From: Methanocorpusculum vombati
Lineage (GTDB): Archaea > Halobacteriota > Methanomicrobia > Methanomicrobiales > Methanocorpusculaceae
DNA length: 64,000 nt
NCBI RefSeq assembly: GCF_026891935.1
Contig: NZ_JAPTGC010000006.1
Location: forward strand, 88,432 to 152,431
Direction of reading: 5' to 3'
Positions 25,520 through 33,952 of the stretch are shown here, one piece after another; the first letter of the stretch is position 1; each line of letters starts with the position of its first letter. Below the pieces are notes generated by a model. It was not told the DNA's origin, did no database searches, and was given only the letters and a program-made list of their open reading frames with translations. The position numbers were made by a program, and so were the translations under genes.

Positions 25520-26023
25520 GTGCAGATATCATTACGACTTGAACTCAACGACAAGCCGGGCCAGCTCCTTGCGGCAATTAAACCGGTTTCTGACAGCGGT
25601 GCGAATATTATTTCGATCATGCACCAGCGCGGTGCAGAAACGAGCAACGGAACCCTGATCGTGGACATTGTCGTCTCGCTCCCGCAGAACCGCCTCGATC
25701 AGCTGAAAACAGCGCTCGCACAAAACGGCATTGAGATCATCCGGATAGGAACAGAGCACCTGACCTGCACCAAGACATTCATTTTAATCGGTCATATTCT
25801 GCACACTGATTTGACGGACACGGTGAACCGTATCGATAAGGCAAACGTCGCCGAAGTGACCGAACTGCACATCATCATGCCGCACATAACCCAGCCGTCC
25901 ACCGCAAAACTGACCATCAAAGCTGCGGGAGCTGCGGAGATGAACCAGGCATTTGACATTCTGATGAAGATTGCTGAAGAGAAACATCTTCTGATCGTTG
26001 ATGAAATGGAGGAAGAACCATGA
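25520..26023 (+). CDS. ACT-domain regulatory protein paired with homoserine dehydrogenase
   Basis: The 167-residue protein starts at GTG 25520 (MQISLRLELNDKPGQLLAAI) and contains an ACT domain (about 1-75), with the ligand-binding look of amino acid sensors, plus a second ACT-like half. It overlaps the homoserine dehydrogenase gene by ATGA. In many archaea the regulatory ACT domain of this enzyme is a separate protein encoded alongside it, so feedback sensing of threonine or a relative is likely. A TATA-like CATTAAAATG lies near 25478-25487. Confidence 0.85.
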   Translation: MQISLRLELNDKPGQLLAAIKPVSDSGANIISIMHQRGAETSNGTLIVDIVVSLPQNRLDQLKTALAQNGIEIIRIGTEHLTCTKTFILIGHILHTDLTDTVNRIDKANVAEVTELHIIMPHITQPSTAKLTIKAAGAAEMNQAFDILMKIAEEKHLLIVDEMEEEP

Positions 26024-27018
26024 CACCGATGAAGATTGCCCTTCTCGGCCTCGGCTCGGTTGGCAGAGGAGTGGCCCGGGTTCTTTCCGATCCGGCATAC
26101 GGATTTGTGATAACCGCAGCAGCCGACTCCAAAAGCGGTGCAGTCGCCCAACCGGGAAGTTCCCTTGATATGGACGAGGTGTTTTCCCGCAAGGCAGCAA
26201 CCGGCAGATGCGGAGATACGGCGTGGAACGCGGAAAGAATCGTCCGTGAAGCTGAATACGACATTCTTGTCGAGGTAACCCCGACAAATGCACAGACCGG
26301 TGAACCGGCTCTTTCCCATATCCGTACGGCACTTGCACGGGGAAAACATGTGGTGACCTCAAACAAAGGTCCGGTCTCCATTGCCTACCCGGAACTTGCA
26401 CAGCTTGCCGCAGAACACAATGCAGCGTTACTCTTTGAGGGAACAGTCGCAGGCGCGGTTCCAATCATCAATGGTCTTGTACACGGTCTTGCCGGAAACA
26501 AAGTCCTCCAGTTGTTTGGTATCTTAAACGGTACCTGTAACTACATTCTCACGAGAATGGAGGAAGAGAGCCTCACCTATGCCCAGGCACTTGACGAGGC
26601 ACGCGATCTCGGGTATGCGGAGGCAGACCCGACCTATGACGTGAACGGAACGGATGCCGCAATCAAACTGGTGATTCTGGCAAACGCGGTGTTTGACATG
26701 GGGGTCACCCTGGATGATGTGATTCGGATCGGTATTGACCGGCTGACGCCCGACGCGCTGCGCATGGCAGGTACGACCGGCCATACCATCCGGCTGATCG
26801 CGTCGATTCATCCCGAAAAAAGGCTGCTTGAAGTTTCACCCCGGCTGATTCCCAAGGATCATCCACTGGTGGTGGAGGGTACGCTGAACGCGGTGACGGT
26901 GGAGACCAAACTTGCAGGTCCGATCACCTTCATAGGAAGGGGGGCAGGATCCGTTGAGACCGCAAGTGCCGTCCTTGCGGATCTGCTTGCAGTGAAGGAA
27001 CGCTATGGCGGAACATGA
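26020..27018 (+). CDS. hom: Homoserine dehydrogenase
   Basis: The enzyme reduces aspartate semialdehyde to homoserine for threonine and methionine. The 332-residue chain has the nucleotide fold IALLGLGSVGRGVARVL, the GKHVVTSNKGPVS strand, and the homoserine dehydrogenase signature FGILNGTCNYILTRM followed by GYAEADPTYDVNGTDAA. It has no ACT tail of its own; that role falls to the preceding gene. The aspartate-semialdehyde dehydrogenase gene of the same pathway is at 32.9 kb. It overlaps the next gene by 14 bases. Confidence 0.95.
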   Translation: MTPMKIALLGLGSVGRGVARVLSDPAYGFVITAAADSKSGAVAQPGSSLDMDEVFSRKAATGRCGDTAWNAERIVREAEYDILVEVTPTNAQTGEPALSHIRTALARGKHVVTSNKGPVSIAYPELAQLAAEHNAALLFEGTVAGAVPIINGLVHGLAGNKVLQLFGILNGTCNYILTRMEEESLTYAQALDEARDLGYAEADPTYDVNGTDAAIKLVILANAVFDMGVTLDDVIRIGIDRLTPDALRMAGTTGHTIRLIASIHPEKRLLEVSPRLIPKDHPLVVEGTLNAVTVETKLAGPITFIGRGAGSVETASAVLADLLAVKERYGGT

Positions 27019-28180
27019 ACCTCTAAAAACCAGTCCGGAAGACACAATAAAACCCGTGTCGGTTCCCGGGGGAATGGTTGCCCGGCGCGGCCAGTTTTTG
27101 CAGACGATGCGCCAGATGACCTTTGAAGCCGGTCATTTCACCACGGCAGAACTTGCAGAGGCAGCAGCGGTTCCCCGTTCGACTGCACAGGACTGGATCA
27201 ACCGGCTTCTGCGGGAAGGATGTATTTTTCTCAAGGAGGAAAAACACGGGAGAAATCCCGCGCGCTACGCATCGCGGAGTGCGATGCCGTCCACCACCTG
27301 CCGCCGCATTTTCACCACGGTGGACGGAGAGGAAGTTGAGATTTATCATGAATGTCTCAGCAGCGGCTGCGCCGGATTTTGTGAGTTCCATCACCGGAAA
27401 GCGGGTGGTGCCGCACTGTCGGTTGCGCGGGACGGTATGCTTTTCCGGGAGCGCAGCCGTATTGGTATCACCGTTCCCGAACCGGATCTCACCAATGCGG
27501 CAGTCGGCCTTGCAGCGGTCCGGCGTGAAGGGAATACCATCATTCAGACGATCCGCTCGGTCTATGGCGGTCCGGCATACTCACTGTCTTCCATGATGGG
27601 GCAGGCAAAGGGTGTCTGCGGAGTTTCCATACGTTCGGCCGATGGTCAGGTGACCGGAGAGGTACGGACACGGGCGCTCATGCATGTAACCGTGGGCATC
27701 GATGATACCGACCGCGAAGGTTGTGGCGGTGCGACATTTGCCCTGTCACAGGCACTGCTGAAGTATCTGACCGAAAGCGGTGAAGCTATCGGAATCCGGC
27801 ATCAGGTGGCGGTACTGTCACAGGATATTGAGGAGAAAACCGCGGGGAACTCGTGCAGTTTCCTGGAACTTGCCGTTGAACCAGAAGCTGTGACAGGACT
27901 TGCAGCAAAGATCAGCCGGTTTGTTGAGGAGGAGAGTGTCTCCGGGAACTGGGGTGTTGCAATTGCCCGGGGTCTGCATGTTCCGGCAGACCTTCTGATG
28001 CTTGCCGCACGCATACGGCGTGAACGGGTGACAAAAGAAGAGGTACTGGCAGCAGCAGAACGGTGCGGGATTGAAACGTTCGGTGGTCGCGGGGTAATCG
28101 GTGCGGTCGCGGCGGTTGCGCTTCGCACCCAGCCGCAGGAGGTCCTGCTGGATCTCGCATATCCCGTACAGGACTGCTGA
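27005..28180 (+). CDS. HTH protein fused to a domain resembling methanogenesis marker protein 11
   Basis: Residues 1-90 look like a winged helix-turn-helix: HFTTAELAEAAAVPRSTAQDWINRLLREGCI. The rest holds Cys-containing segments (YHECLSSGCAGFCEFHH) and the motif VGIDDTDREGCGGATFALSQALLKYL-like region near residues 225-250. The GIDDTD motif belongs to the TiaS family (agmatidine synthase) and, with the GATFAL variant, recalls methanogenesis marker protein 11, whose function is unknown. I cannot separate the two without alignment. It overlaps hom by 14 bases and so is co-translated with the ACT-hom pair. Confidence 0.65.
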   Translation: MAEHEPLKTSPEDTIKPVSVPGGMVARRGQFLQTMRQMTFEAGHFTTAELAEAAAVPRSTAQDWINRLLREGCIFLKEEKHGRNPARYASRSAMPSTTCRRIFTTVDGEEVEIYHECLSSGCAGFCEFHHRKAGGAALSVARDGMLFRERSRIGITVPEPDLTNAAVGLAAVRREGNTIIQTIRSVYGGPAYSLSSMMGQAKGVCGVSIRSADGQVTGEVRTRALMHVTVGIDDTDREGCGGATFALSQALLKYLTESGEAIGIRHQVAVLSQDIEEKTAGNSCSFLELAVEPEAVTGLAAKISRFVEEESVSGNWGVAIARGLHVPADLLMLAARIRRERVTKEEVLAAAERCGIETFGGRGVIGAVAAVALRTQPQEVLLDLAYPVQDC

Positions 28181-28199
28181 ATACTTTTATACGATAACG

Positions 28200-28217
28200 T
28201 GTAAAATATATTTTACA
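28200..28217 (+). promoter_or_regulatory. 18-bp perfect palindrome at the FKBP transcription start
   Basis: TGTAAAATATATTTTACA is a complete palindrome without spacer. Its last base is the A of the ATG at 28217. A TATA box CTTTTATACG lies at 28185-28193, 27 bases before that ATG, so the message is leaderless and the palindrome fills the space between TATA box and initiation. That is where archaeal repressors usually bind. Confidence 0.65.
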
Positions 28218-28762
28218 TGAATACAAAAATAACCGGAGCTCTGCTGGCTCTTGCAGCCCTGACTCTTGTGGTGTTTGCCGCAGGCTGCATAGGGACCGCG
28301 GATCAGACGGCAAAAGTCAATGATACGGTGAACGTTTTTTATACCCTGACGCTGGAAGACGGAACCGTCCACCAGACCAATGTCGGAAAAGAACCGCTGA
28401 GTTTTGTTCTCGGTTCCGGTCAGGTTGTCAAAGGATTTGATGCCGCGGTCACCGGCATGAAACCGGGAGAAACAAAGACCGTAACCCTGACCCCGGATCA
28501 GGCCTACGGTGCATACAGCTACGACACATACGCCGACATTCCGCTCTCCCTTGCAGAGACCTACAACAACGGCCCCATCTCTGTCGGGTCCACCTTCCTG
28601 ATGTACGACTACTCGACCGGTGCAATTCAGGTGGTACAGGGTGAAGTCATGGTAATCGACAACGAGAGCAACATGACCCGCGTCGTCATCAACCCTCCGC
28701 TTGCAGGAAAAACCCTGACCTTTGAGATCACGCTCGACTCCATCGGGAAGAAAACCACATAA
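28217..28762 (+). CDS. Membrane-anchored FKBP-type peptidyl-prolyl isomerase
   Basis: The 181-residue protein starts with a lipoprotein-type signal ending in the lipobox VFAAGC (Cys near residue 24), so it is exported and probably lipid-anchored. The FKBP core follows: VNVFYTLTLEDGTVHQTN, the GSGQVVKGFDAAVTGMKPGETK signature, and an insert-in-flap region as in SlyD-like long archaeal FKBPs (TLTPDQAYGAYSYDT onward). It would fold proteins outside the membrane. The promoter has an 18-bp palindrome at the start site. Confidence 0.93.
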   Translation: MNTKITGALLALAALTLVVFAAGCIGTADQTAKVNDTVNVFYTLTLEDGTVHQTNVGKEPLSFVLGSGQVVKGFDAAVTGMKPGETKTVTLTPDQAYGAYSYDTYADIPLSLAETYNNGPISVGSTFLMYDYSTGAIQVVQGEVMVIDNESNMTRVVINPPLAGKTLTFEITLDSIGKKTT

Positions 28763-28846
28763 TCTTTTTTTGCCGGACATCAGGAAAAGTTCTTTGCCTC
28801 ATGACGTCCACATCTCCAAATAAGTACATACGTACCAGAGATACCT

Positions 28847-29173
28847 ATGGGAAACGCTGAAAATAAACGGTTCCAGATTGGCTGGCTGAGTGTAATTCTG
28901 ATGCTCGGTGTCGCAATTCTGGTAGGATATGCAGGTCTCGGACTACTGGCAGCCGCCGGTGTGTTCCTGCTTGGCATCGGTCTCATCATGGTCGCCTTAT
29001 CCTTTGCACTTGGCAGAAAAGAACCGCTGATCACCGGTGCCGGTGTACTGTTTGCAGTTATCGGTGCGGTTCTGATGCTGCTGTACGCAGGAGCGGATCT
29101 GATGCTGGTCCTCGGCGGAGCACTTGCCGGTATTGCCCTTGCTGCAATCGTCTATGTTGCAGCAAAGAAATAA
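28847..29173 (+). CDS. Small membrane protein of unknown function (four helices)
   Basis: The 108-residue protein has a short polar start (MGNAENKRFQIGW) and about four Gly/Ala/Leu-rich membrane helices, ending AAKK. I do not recognise a family. An AAATAAG TATA-like element at 28817-28823 lies about 27 bases before the ATG and implies a leaderless message. It is 28 bases before the coiled-coil/SPFH pair and may be part of the same transcript. Confidence 0.7.
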   Translation: MGNAENKRFQIGWLSVILMLGVAILVGYAGLGLLAAAGVFLLGIGLIMVALSFALGRKEPLITGAGVLFAVIGAVLMLLYAGADLMLVLGGALAGIALAAIVYVAAKK

Positions 29174-29200
29174 TCAAATTTTTCGGGAAGTTACAAAAAT

Positions 29201-29740
29201 ATGACGACGGATTTACGAAGTAAAGTCGAGGAAGACCGCGGACTGCTGAAGAAGATTCAGATGGGAATCCCGGGTTTCCGCGGATACCGGCAGAAGGAAG
29301 ATCTGCGCATTGCAGACTCCCTTCTCCGGATGCAGGTTGCGGATCTGCTGAAGTCGGATGTTCTGGGAACCCTTGAACTGATCCGTGAACGTGCGGGAAA
29401 TGCACTGGAACTGGATCTGATGAACGACATTGCAACGGTTGTCTCTGCGGCAAAAACCGCAGAGACCAGAGTCCGCCACGCAGAACAGGGATACTCGGGA
29501 ATCTCACCGGCGTACCGCGTCACTGACGAGCAGCTGAACACGCTGTATGAGTTTGACGTCTCGCTTGTCGACGGTATCAGATCCCTGGGCAAACTGTGCC
29601 GTACCGCGCTCGGTTCAGCTGATGCAGGAGATTTCGGCCTGGTGAAAGCGGATCTCCGCGACATCCGTGCGGGTCTTGCAGAGCTATTGGCAGTGTTTGA
29701 GAAACGTATCGAGACAATGGCAGGGCTTGGTGCATTCTAA
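29201..29740 (+). CDS. Helical partner protein of the SPFH gene (PGFRGY motif)
   Basis: The 179-residue protein is almost fully helical, with long amphipathic stretches suited to coiled coils. Its N-terminal motif IPGFRGYRQKEDLRIADSLL (23-42) recalls a family that I remember sitting next to SPFH/zinc-ribbon genes in many bacteria and archaea; that memory is not a search result. There is no signal peptide. Its TAA shares a base with the ATG of the SPFH gene, so the two are made together and probably act together at the membrane. Confidence 0.65.
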   Translation: MTTDLRSKVEEDRGLLKKIQMGIPGFRGYRQKEDLRIADSLLRMQVADLLKSDVLGTLELIRERAGNALELDLMNDIATVVSAAKTAETRVRHAEQGYSGISPAYRVTDEQLNTLYEFDVSLVDGIRSLGKLCRTALGSADAGDFGLVKADLRDIRAGLAELLAVFEKRIETMAGLGAF

Positions 29741-30966
29741 TGGCATTATTCTCAAAAGTGAACAAAAAGATCGGTTCCGGCTCCGACATCGAAGGAGCAG
29801 ATTCCCGGAAAGGATTCTACTGGGTTGAGGATCAGAAAGGCGACAATGTGATGTGGCGCCTTCCAAGAAACGTGATGTGGAACGACAACGTGCTGGTCCG
29901 TGAGGATGAGTACGGTATCTTCTTCCGCGACGGAAAAGCGCTCGCGGTCTTCGATCGCCCCGACCGGTATGCGCTGACGACACAGAACATTCCCGTCCTG
30001 AAAGATATTGCGGGAACGGTTCTGGGAAACGTCCAGATCGGTGAGTTCTTCTGGGTACAGAAACGGGAGTTCCGGGACAAGTTTGGTACCAGCCAGCCGC
30101 TTGCATTCCGCGATGTGGACTTCGGCGTTGTACAGCTGAGAATCTTCGGCCAGTTCTCCTACAAAGTAACCGAACCTCTGCAGCTGATCACGGAGTTTGT
30201 GGGAACCAAAGGCCTTACGAAGTCCGAGGAGATCGTGGAGTGGCTGAAGGGCCAGATTGTTGCAGTCCTGAACGACACGCTCGGTGAACTGAAGGCAAAG
30301 AAACAGATGGGCGTTCTGGATATGCCTGCATACCTGCAAGAGATCGAACAGCTCTGTCTTGCAAAACTCACCCGTGAGACCGAGGTCTACGGTCTGAAGA
30401 TCATGAAGTTTGCCGGTCTGAACATCAACATGCCCGAAGAGGTTCAGGAGGCAATCAACAAGCGCGGCGCAATGTCTGCTCTTGGCGTGAACTACATCCA
30501 GTACCAGTCCGGTAAGGCAATTGAAGGTATCGGAACCGGCGCAGCACAGGGAGGCGGCGAAGGTTCCGGCTTTGCAATGATGGGTGCAGGCATGGGCGCG
30601 GGAGTCGGTATGGGTAACATGATGGCACAGGGAATGGCGGGTATGGCCGCAGGCCAGCCGGCACCGTTCGGCGGTCAGCAGGGTACCCAGCAGCCGCAGA
30701 CTCCGGCTGCCGCCGCAGTACCGCAGGTAACCTGTGCAAAGTGCGGAACGGCAGCACCTGCCGGTACAAAGTTCTGTCCCGAATGCGGCTCACCAATGGC
30801 ACCGCCCGCTTCAGGCAGATGTGCAAACTGCGGGGCAGCCCTTCTGCCCGGTGCAAAGTTCTGTCCGGAATGCGGGACCAAAGTCGGGTCACCGAAGTGT
30901 CCGGCCTGCGGTGCTGATGTTCCGGCAGGCACAAAGTTCTGCCCCGAGTGCGGACAGAAACTCTAA
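29740..30966 (+). CDS. SPFH-domain protein with three C-terminal zinc ribbons
   Basis: Residues 1-250 form an SPFH (band 7) domain of the YdjI/virion-core-like subtype, which lacks a long hydrophobic anchor: FYWVEDQKGDNVMWRLPRNVMWNDNVLVREDEY is typical in outline. A Gly/Met/Ala-rich linker of about 70 residues follows. Three near-identical zinc ribbons then end the protein, each CxxCG then TKFCPECG or AKFCPECG. The repeated ribbon DNA suggests internal duplication. Such proteins form oligomeric scaffolds on membranes; the ribbons may bind protein or nucleic acid. Coupled to the preceding coiled-coil gene. Confidence 0.85.
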   Translation: MALFSKVNKKIGSGSDIEGADSRKGFYWVEDQKGDNVMWRLPRNVMWNDNVLVREDEYGIFFRDGKALAVFDRPDRYALTTQNIPVLKDIAGTVLGNVQIGEFFWVQKREFRDKFGTSQPLAFRDVDFGVVQLRIFGQFSYKVTEPLQLITEFVGTKGLTKSEEIVEWLKGQIVAVLNDTLGELKAKKQMGVLDMPAYLQEIEQLCLAKLTRETEVYGLKIMKFAGLNINMPEEVQEAINKRGAMSALGVNYIQYQSGKAIEGIGTGAAQGGGEGSGFAMMGAGMGAGVGMGNMMAQGMAGMAAGQPAPFGGQQGTQQPQTPAAAAVPQVTCAKCGTAAPAGTKFCPECGSPMAPPASGRCANCGAALLPGAKFCPECGTKVGSPKCPACGADVPAGTKFCPECGQKL

Positions 30967-30982
30967 CCTTTTTTTAATCCCC

Positions 30983-32227
30983 TTACCCCAACACCAGTGA
31001 GCAGAACCATATCCAGCCGATAAACACCGCAGAGGCTGCAAGCGTCAGCGGCACACCGGTACGGAAGTACTGCCAGAATGTCATCGTCTCACCGTGTTTC
31101 TCCGCATTCTGGATAATAATCACCGAACTTGCCGCGCCAAGAATCGTCAGCGTGCCTGAGATCGTACTCCCCGCCGCAAGGGCAAGATACAGATGGAGCG
31201 GTGCTGCCGCAGCCTCAAGCACCGGCAGAACCAGTGCCACATACGGCACATTCGATACCAGCTGCGGCACAAGGATACTCACCCCGAACAGCACCGGCAT
31301 CGACGTGGTAAACGACTGCGGCAGCATACCCTGAATCACCCCCGTGTTCCAGACCGCGGCCATCAGCACAAACATCGACACAAAGAACAGCAGCGTACTC
31401 CAGTCCACCCCGCGCAGAAGTTCCAGCCGCCGAGGGGACAGAACCACCAGCGGCAGGGCAGCAGCCACCGCAATTGCCACCAGCGGCAGCTCGTACCCGG
31501 CAAATGACAGTATGATCCGCAGGAAGATCACAGCAAACACGAGAACAAGGGACGCCTTGGTCAGCCGTTCCAGCACCGGATCCTCCGGACTGCGGGAATC
31601 TTCAGCCGGTGATACCGCAGCACCTCCGTTTGGCAGACGCCATATCATCATGCGGTACAGAATATACAGACTCGCCAGTGCCGGAACACACAGATACACA
31701 AAGAAACTGCCGAACGCATTGGGAACGCCTCCCGACAGTGCAATCAGCAGTACCTGCGGGTTTCCAATCGGGGTCATCACACTCCCGAAGGTTACCGCTG
31801 CGGCAAGTGCCACCAGCATCCGGGTGACCGGAATCCCGAACGTGCGGGCGCAGTACAGTGCGACCGGCGTCCCGATGATTGCGACCGTATCATTCATCAG
31901 GAAAGCGGATGCTCCGGCCATCAGAAAAATAAACCAGAACATCACCTGACGGCGGGTGGACGCCTTTGCAAACATCGCAACCGACGCGGTATGCAGCAGA
32001 CCGGAGCGCTCCATTGCAGCACCCAGAACAAACATCCCGAACAAAAACACGATCACCTCCACGTTCACCGCCGCAACCGCAGCGGCAGGAGTTATTGATC
32101 CCGTAACAAGCGCAAGAACCGCACCGGCAGTCATTACCGCCCATATCGGCAGACGGACACGCCCCACCTGCCGCACCACAATCAGCAGAAAAACAACCGC
32201 AAGAATACCAACGGCAATCGGAACCAT
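30983..32227 (-). CDS. ArsB/NhaD-type (SLC13-like) transporter
   Basis: The 414-residue protein has eleven or so membrane helices in two homologous halves. Signatures of the ion transporter superfamily are FLMNDTVAIIGTPVAL in the first half with TFGSVMTPIGNPQ, and SNVPYVALVLPVLE with AGSTISGTLTILGAASSVI in the second. It could carry arsenite, citrate-like anions or sodium/protons; the sequence alone does not settle this. There is no arsenic gene nearby. It may be co-transcribed from the small gene upstream (32537-32238), ten bases away. Confidence 0.85.
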   Translation of the reverse strand: MVPIAVGILAVVFLLIVVRQVGRVRLPIWAVMTAGAVLALVTGSITPAAAVAAVNVEVIVFLFGMFVLGAAMERSGLLHTASVAMFAKASTRRQVMFWFIFLMAGASAFLMNDTVAIIGTPVALYCARTFGIPVTRMLVALAAAVTFGSVMTPIGNPQVLLIALSGGVPNAFGSFFVYLCVPALASLYILYRMMIWRLPNGGAAVSPAEDSRSPEDPVLERLTKASLVLVFAVIFLRIILSFAGYELPLVAIAVAAALPLVVLSPRRLELLRGVDWSTLLFFVSMFVLMAAVWNTGVIQGMLPQSFTTSMPVLFGVSILVPQLVSNVPYVALVLPVLEAAAAPLHLYLALAAGSTISGTLTILGAASSVIIIQNAEKHGETMTFWQYFRTGVPLTLAASAVFIGWIWFCSLVLG

Positions 32228-32237
32228 AACCCGGTGC

Positions 32238-32537
32238 CTACACGCGGGAAATATCCAGGAGATCTACAGACCGGTACGGCCCCCGCATCACATCCCCTTG
32301 CGAATAATTCCGGACAGCCGTAAACGAAACACGGGTTCCAACCGCAAACCCTTCCGGAACACCGGCCGCAGGAATATACACGATACCGTCGTCCCCTGAA
32401 ATAACCACACCGTCCCCAAGGGAGGAGATCGTCCCATCACAGGAAAACTCCTTCGTATCCGGCAGACTCACATACCATACGCACAGAACGCAGGCAACCA
32501 CCAGCACCACACCAGCTATCGTATTCTTCTTTGACAT
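32238..32537 (-). CDS. Small membrane-anchored beta-rich protein
   Basis: The 99-residue protein has an N-terminal hydrophobic anchor (NTIAGVVLVVACVLCVWYV) and an outside domain of about 70 residues with an OB-like or barrel pattern (DGTISSLGDGVVISGDDGIVYIP ... GTRVSF). I do not recognise a family. It lies nine bases after the Alba gene's stop and ten before the transporter, all on the minus strand, so it may be part of one transcript. Confidence 0.65.
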   Translation of the reverse strand: MSKKNTIAGVVLVVACVLCVWYVSLPDTKEFSCDGTISSLGDGVVISGDDGIVYIPAAGVPEGFAVGTRVSFTAVRNYSQGDVMRGPYRSVDLLDISRV

Positions 32538-32546
32538 AAAAAAAGG

Positions 32547-32813
32547 TCAGGGTTTTGCGAGGATGATCTGAATGCATGAGACATTGGAGGGGCCGTTGTC
32601 CATCTCGACCTGATCAGTAGAGGTGGTTACACTCTGTTTGACCACATTTGGCAGAAACTGGCGCGTCACAATCTCGGCAGTATCGACAGCACGAACGATG
32701 GCTTTGCCGCGGGCCTTCACGATCACCTCGGAGTTGCCGGCATTGAACTGTGTAACCACAGCAAGCACATAGTTCATCACCGGCTTGTTTCCAATCAGGA
32801 CTGTATTATCCAT
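32547..32813 (-). CDS. albA: Alba chromatin protein
   Basis: This archaeal DNA/RNA-binding protein packs the chromosome. The 88-residue chain shows the Alba core [21 protein letters not shown] with the DNA-contact lysine in GNKP, then [20 protein letters not shown] and FLPNV, ending in a short beta hairpin (CIQIILAKP). Length and motif order are standard. It is likely to be highly expressed. Confidence 0.95.
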   Translation of the reverse strand: MDNTVLIGNKPVMNYVLAVVTQFNAGNSEVIVKARGKAIVRAVDTAEIVTRQFLPNVVKQSVTTSTDQVEMDNGPSNVSCIQIILAKP

Positions 32814-32925
32814 CGTTGTAGTATCATTTGGTGATAATCAGATATCAGTTGATCGTATACATCCGGATCGGGAAAACTATCGGGGAATCCTCGTGATTTC
32901 CCGGATAGTTCCCAAAAGAACCGCA

Positions 32926-33945
32926 TCAGAAGTATTTCTTTGTGTGCAGAAGCTCGGCGTTCAGAACAGATGCGCCCGCAGCACCGCGGATGGTGTTGTG
33001 TCCCATTGCAACAAACCTGATGCCGTCACGCACCCGTCCAACGGAGACGGTCATGCCGTTACCGCGGTTGCGGTCAAGCCGCGGCTGCGGCCGGTTTTCA
33101 TCCGGAAGATAGAGAATCGTTTTTTCCGGCTGGGTCGGAAGTCCGGAAAACGGCGGCTGCCAGGTCCGGAAGGCTTCAATGACTTCGTCAGGAGTTGCCG
33201 GAACATCGATCCAGATATTTAAGGTGTGCCCGTCAATAACCGGAACGCGGTTGCAGGATGCAGATACGGTAAACGGCGCTCCGGTGATCTGCGTGCCGTC
33301 AAAGGTACCGAGAATCTTGTTTGCCTCGCGGGACATCTTCTCCTCTTCAGATCCGATATAGGGTATCACGTTGTCGTAGATGCCGAACGCCGGAACCCCT
33401 TCAAAGCCCGCGCCGGAGATCGCCTGCATGGTTGCAACGTTGATGGTGGTGAACGGGAACTTCATCAGCGGGGCAAGCGCTGTTGCAAGCATAATCGTGG
33501 AGCAGTTCGGGTTTGTCACGATGAAACCATCGCGGTTGTGGTTTTTCTTCTGCAGATCAATGAGTGCGGCATGCTCAGGGTTGACCTCGGCAATCATGAG
33601 CGGAACATCTGCGGCCATGCGGTGGGAACTTGCATTACTGAAGACACCAACACCTGCGTCCGCAATCTCGGACTCAAGGGTTGTGGCAATGTCCGCAGGA
33701 AGTGCGGAGAACACAATGTCGCAGTCCTTTACCGCGTCAACCGTGGTGGGAGAGACAACAATATCCCGAACAGACTCCGGAAACGGGGAGTCCAGCCGCC
33801 AGTTCACGACGGATCCGTAGGTCTTGCCTGCGGAACGGTCGGATGCAGTGAGGGTCGAGAGGGTAAACCACGGATGGTTTGCGAGGAGCTGGACAAAACG
33901 CTGACCGACAGCGCCGGTTGCTCCAAGAACACCAACATGAATCAT
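32926..33945 (-). CDS. asd: Aspartate-semialdehyde dehydrogenase
   Basis: The enzyme reduces aspartyl phosphate to aspartate semialdehyde for threonine, methionine and lysine. The 339-residue chain has VGVLGATGAVGQRFVQLL (4-21), active-site C148 in VTNPNCSTI, and SASCNRVPVIDGHTLNIW with the second-half catalytic residues. The archaeal/fungal subtype fits the length. It lies seven bases after the AddA-like helicase gene on the same strand. Confidence 0.96.
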   Translation of the reverse strand: MIHVGVLGATGAVGQRFVQLLANHPWFTLSTLTASDRSAGKTYGSVVNWRLDSPFPESVRDIVVSPTTVDAVKDCDIVFSALPADIATTLESEIADAGVGVFSNASSHRMAADVPLMIAEVNPEHAALIDLQKKNHNRDGFIVTNPNCSTIMLATALAPLMKFPFTTINVATMQAISGAGFEGVPAFGIYDNVIPYIGSEEEKMSREANKILGTFDGTQITGAPFTVSASCNRVPVIDGHTLNIWIDVPATPDEVIEAFRTWQPPFSGLPTQPEKTILYLPDENRPQPRLDRNRGNGMTVSVGRVRDGIRFVAMGHNTIRGAAGASVLNAELLHTKKYF

Positions 33946-33952
33946 GAGGTAT

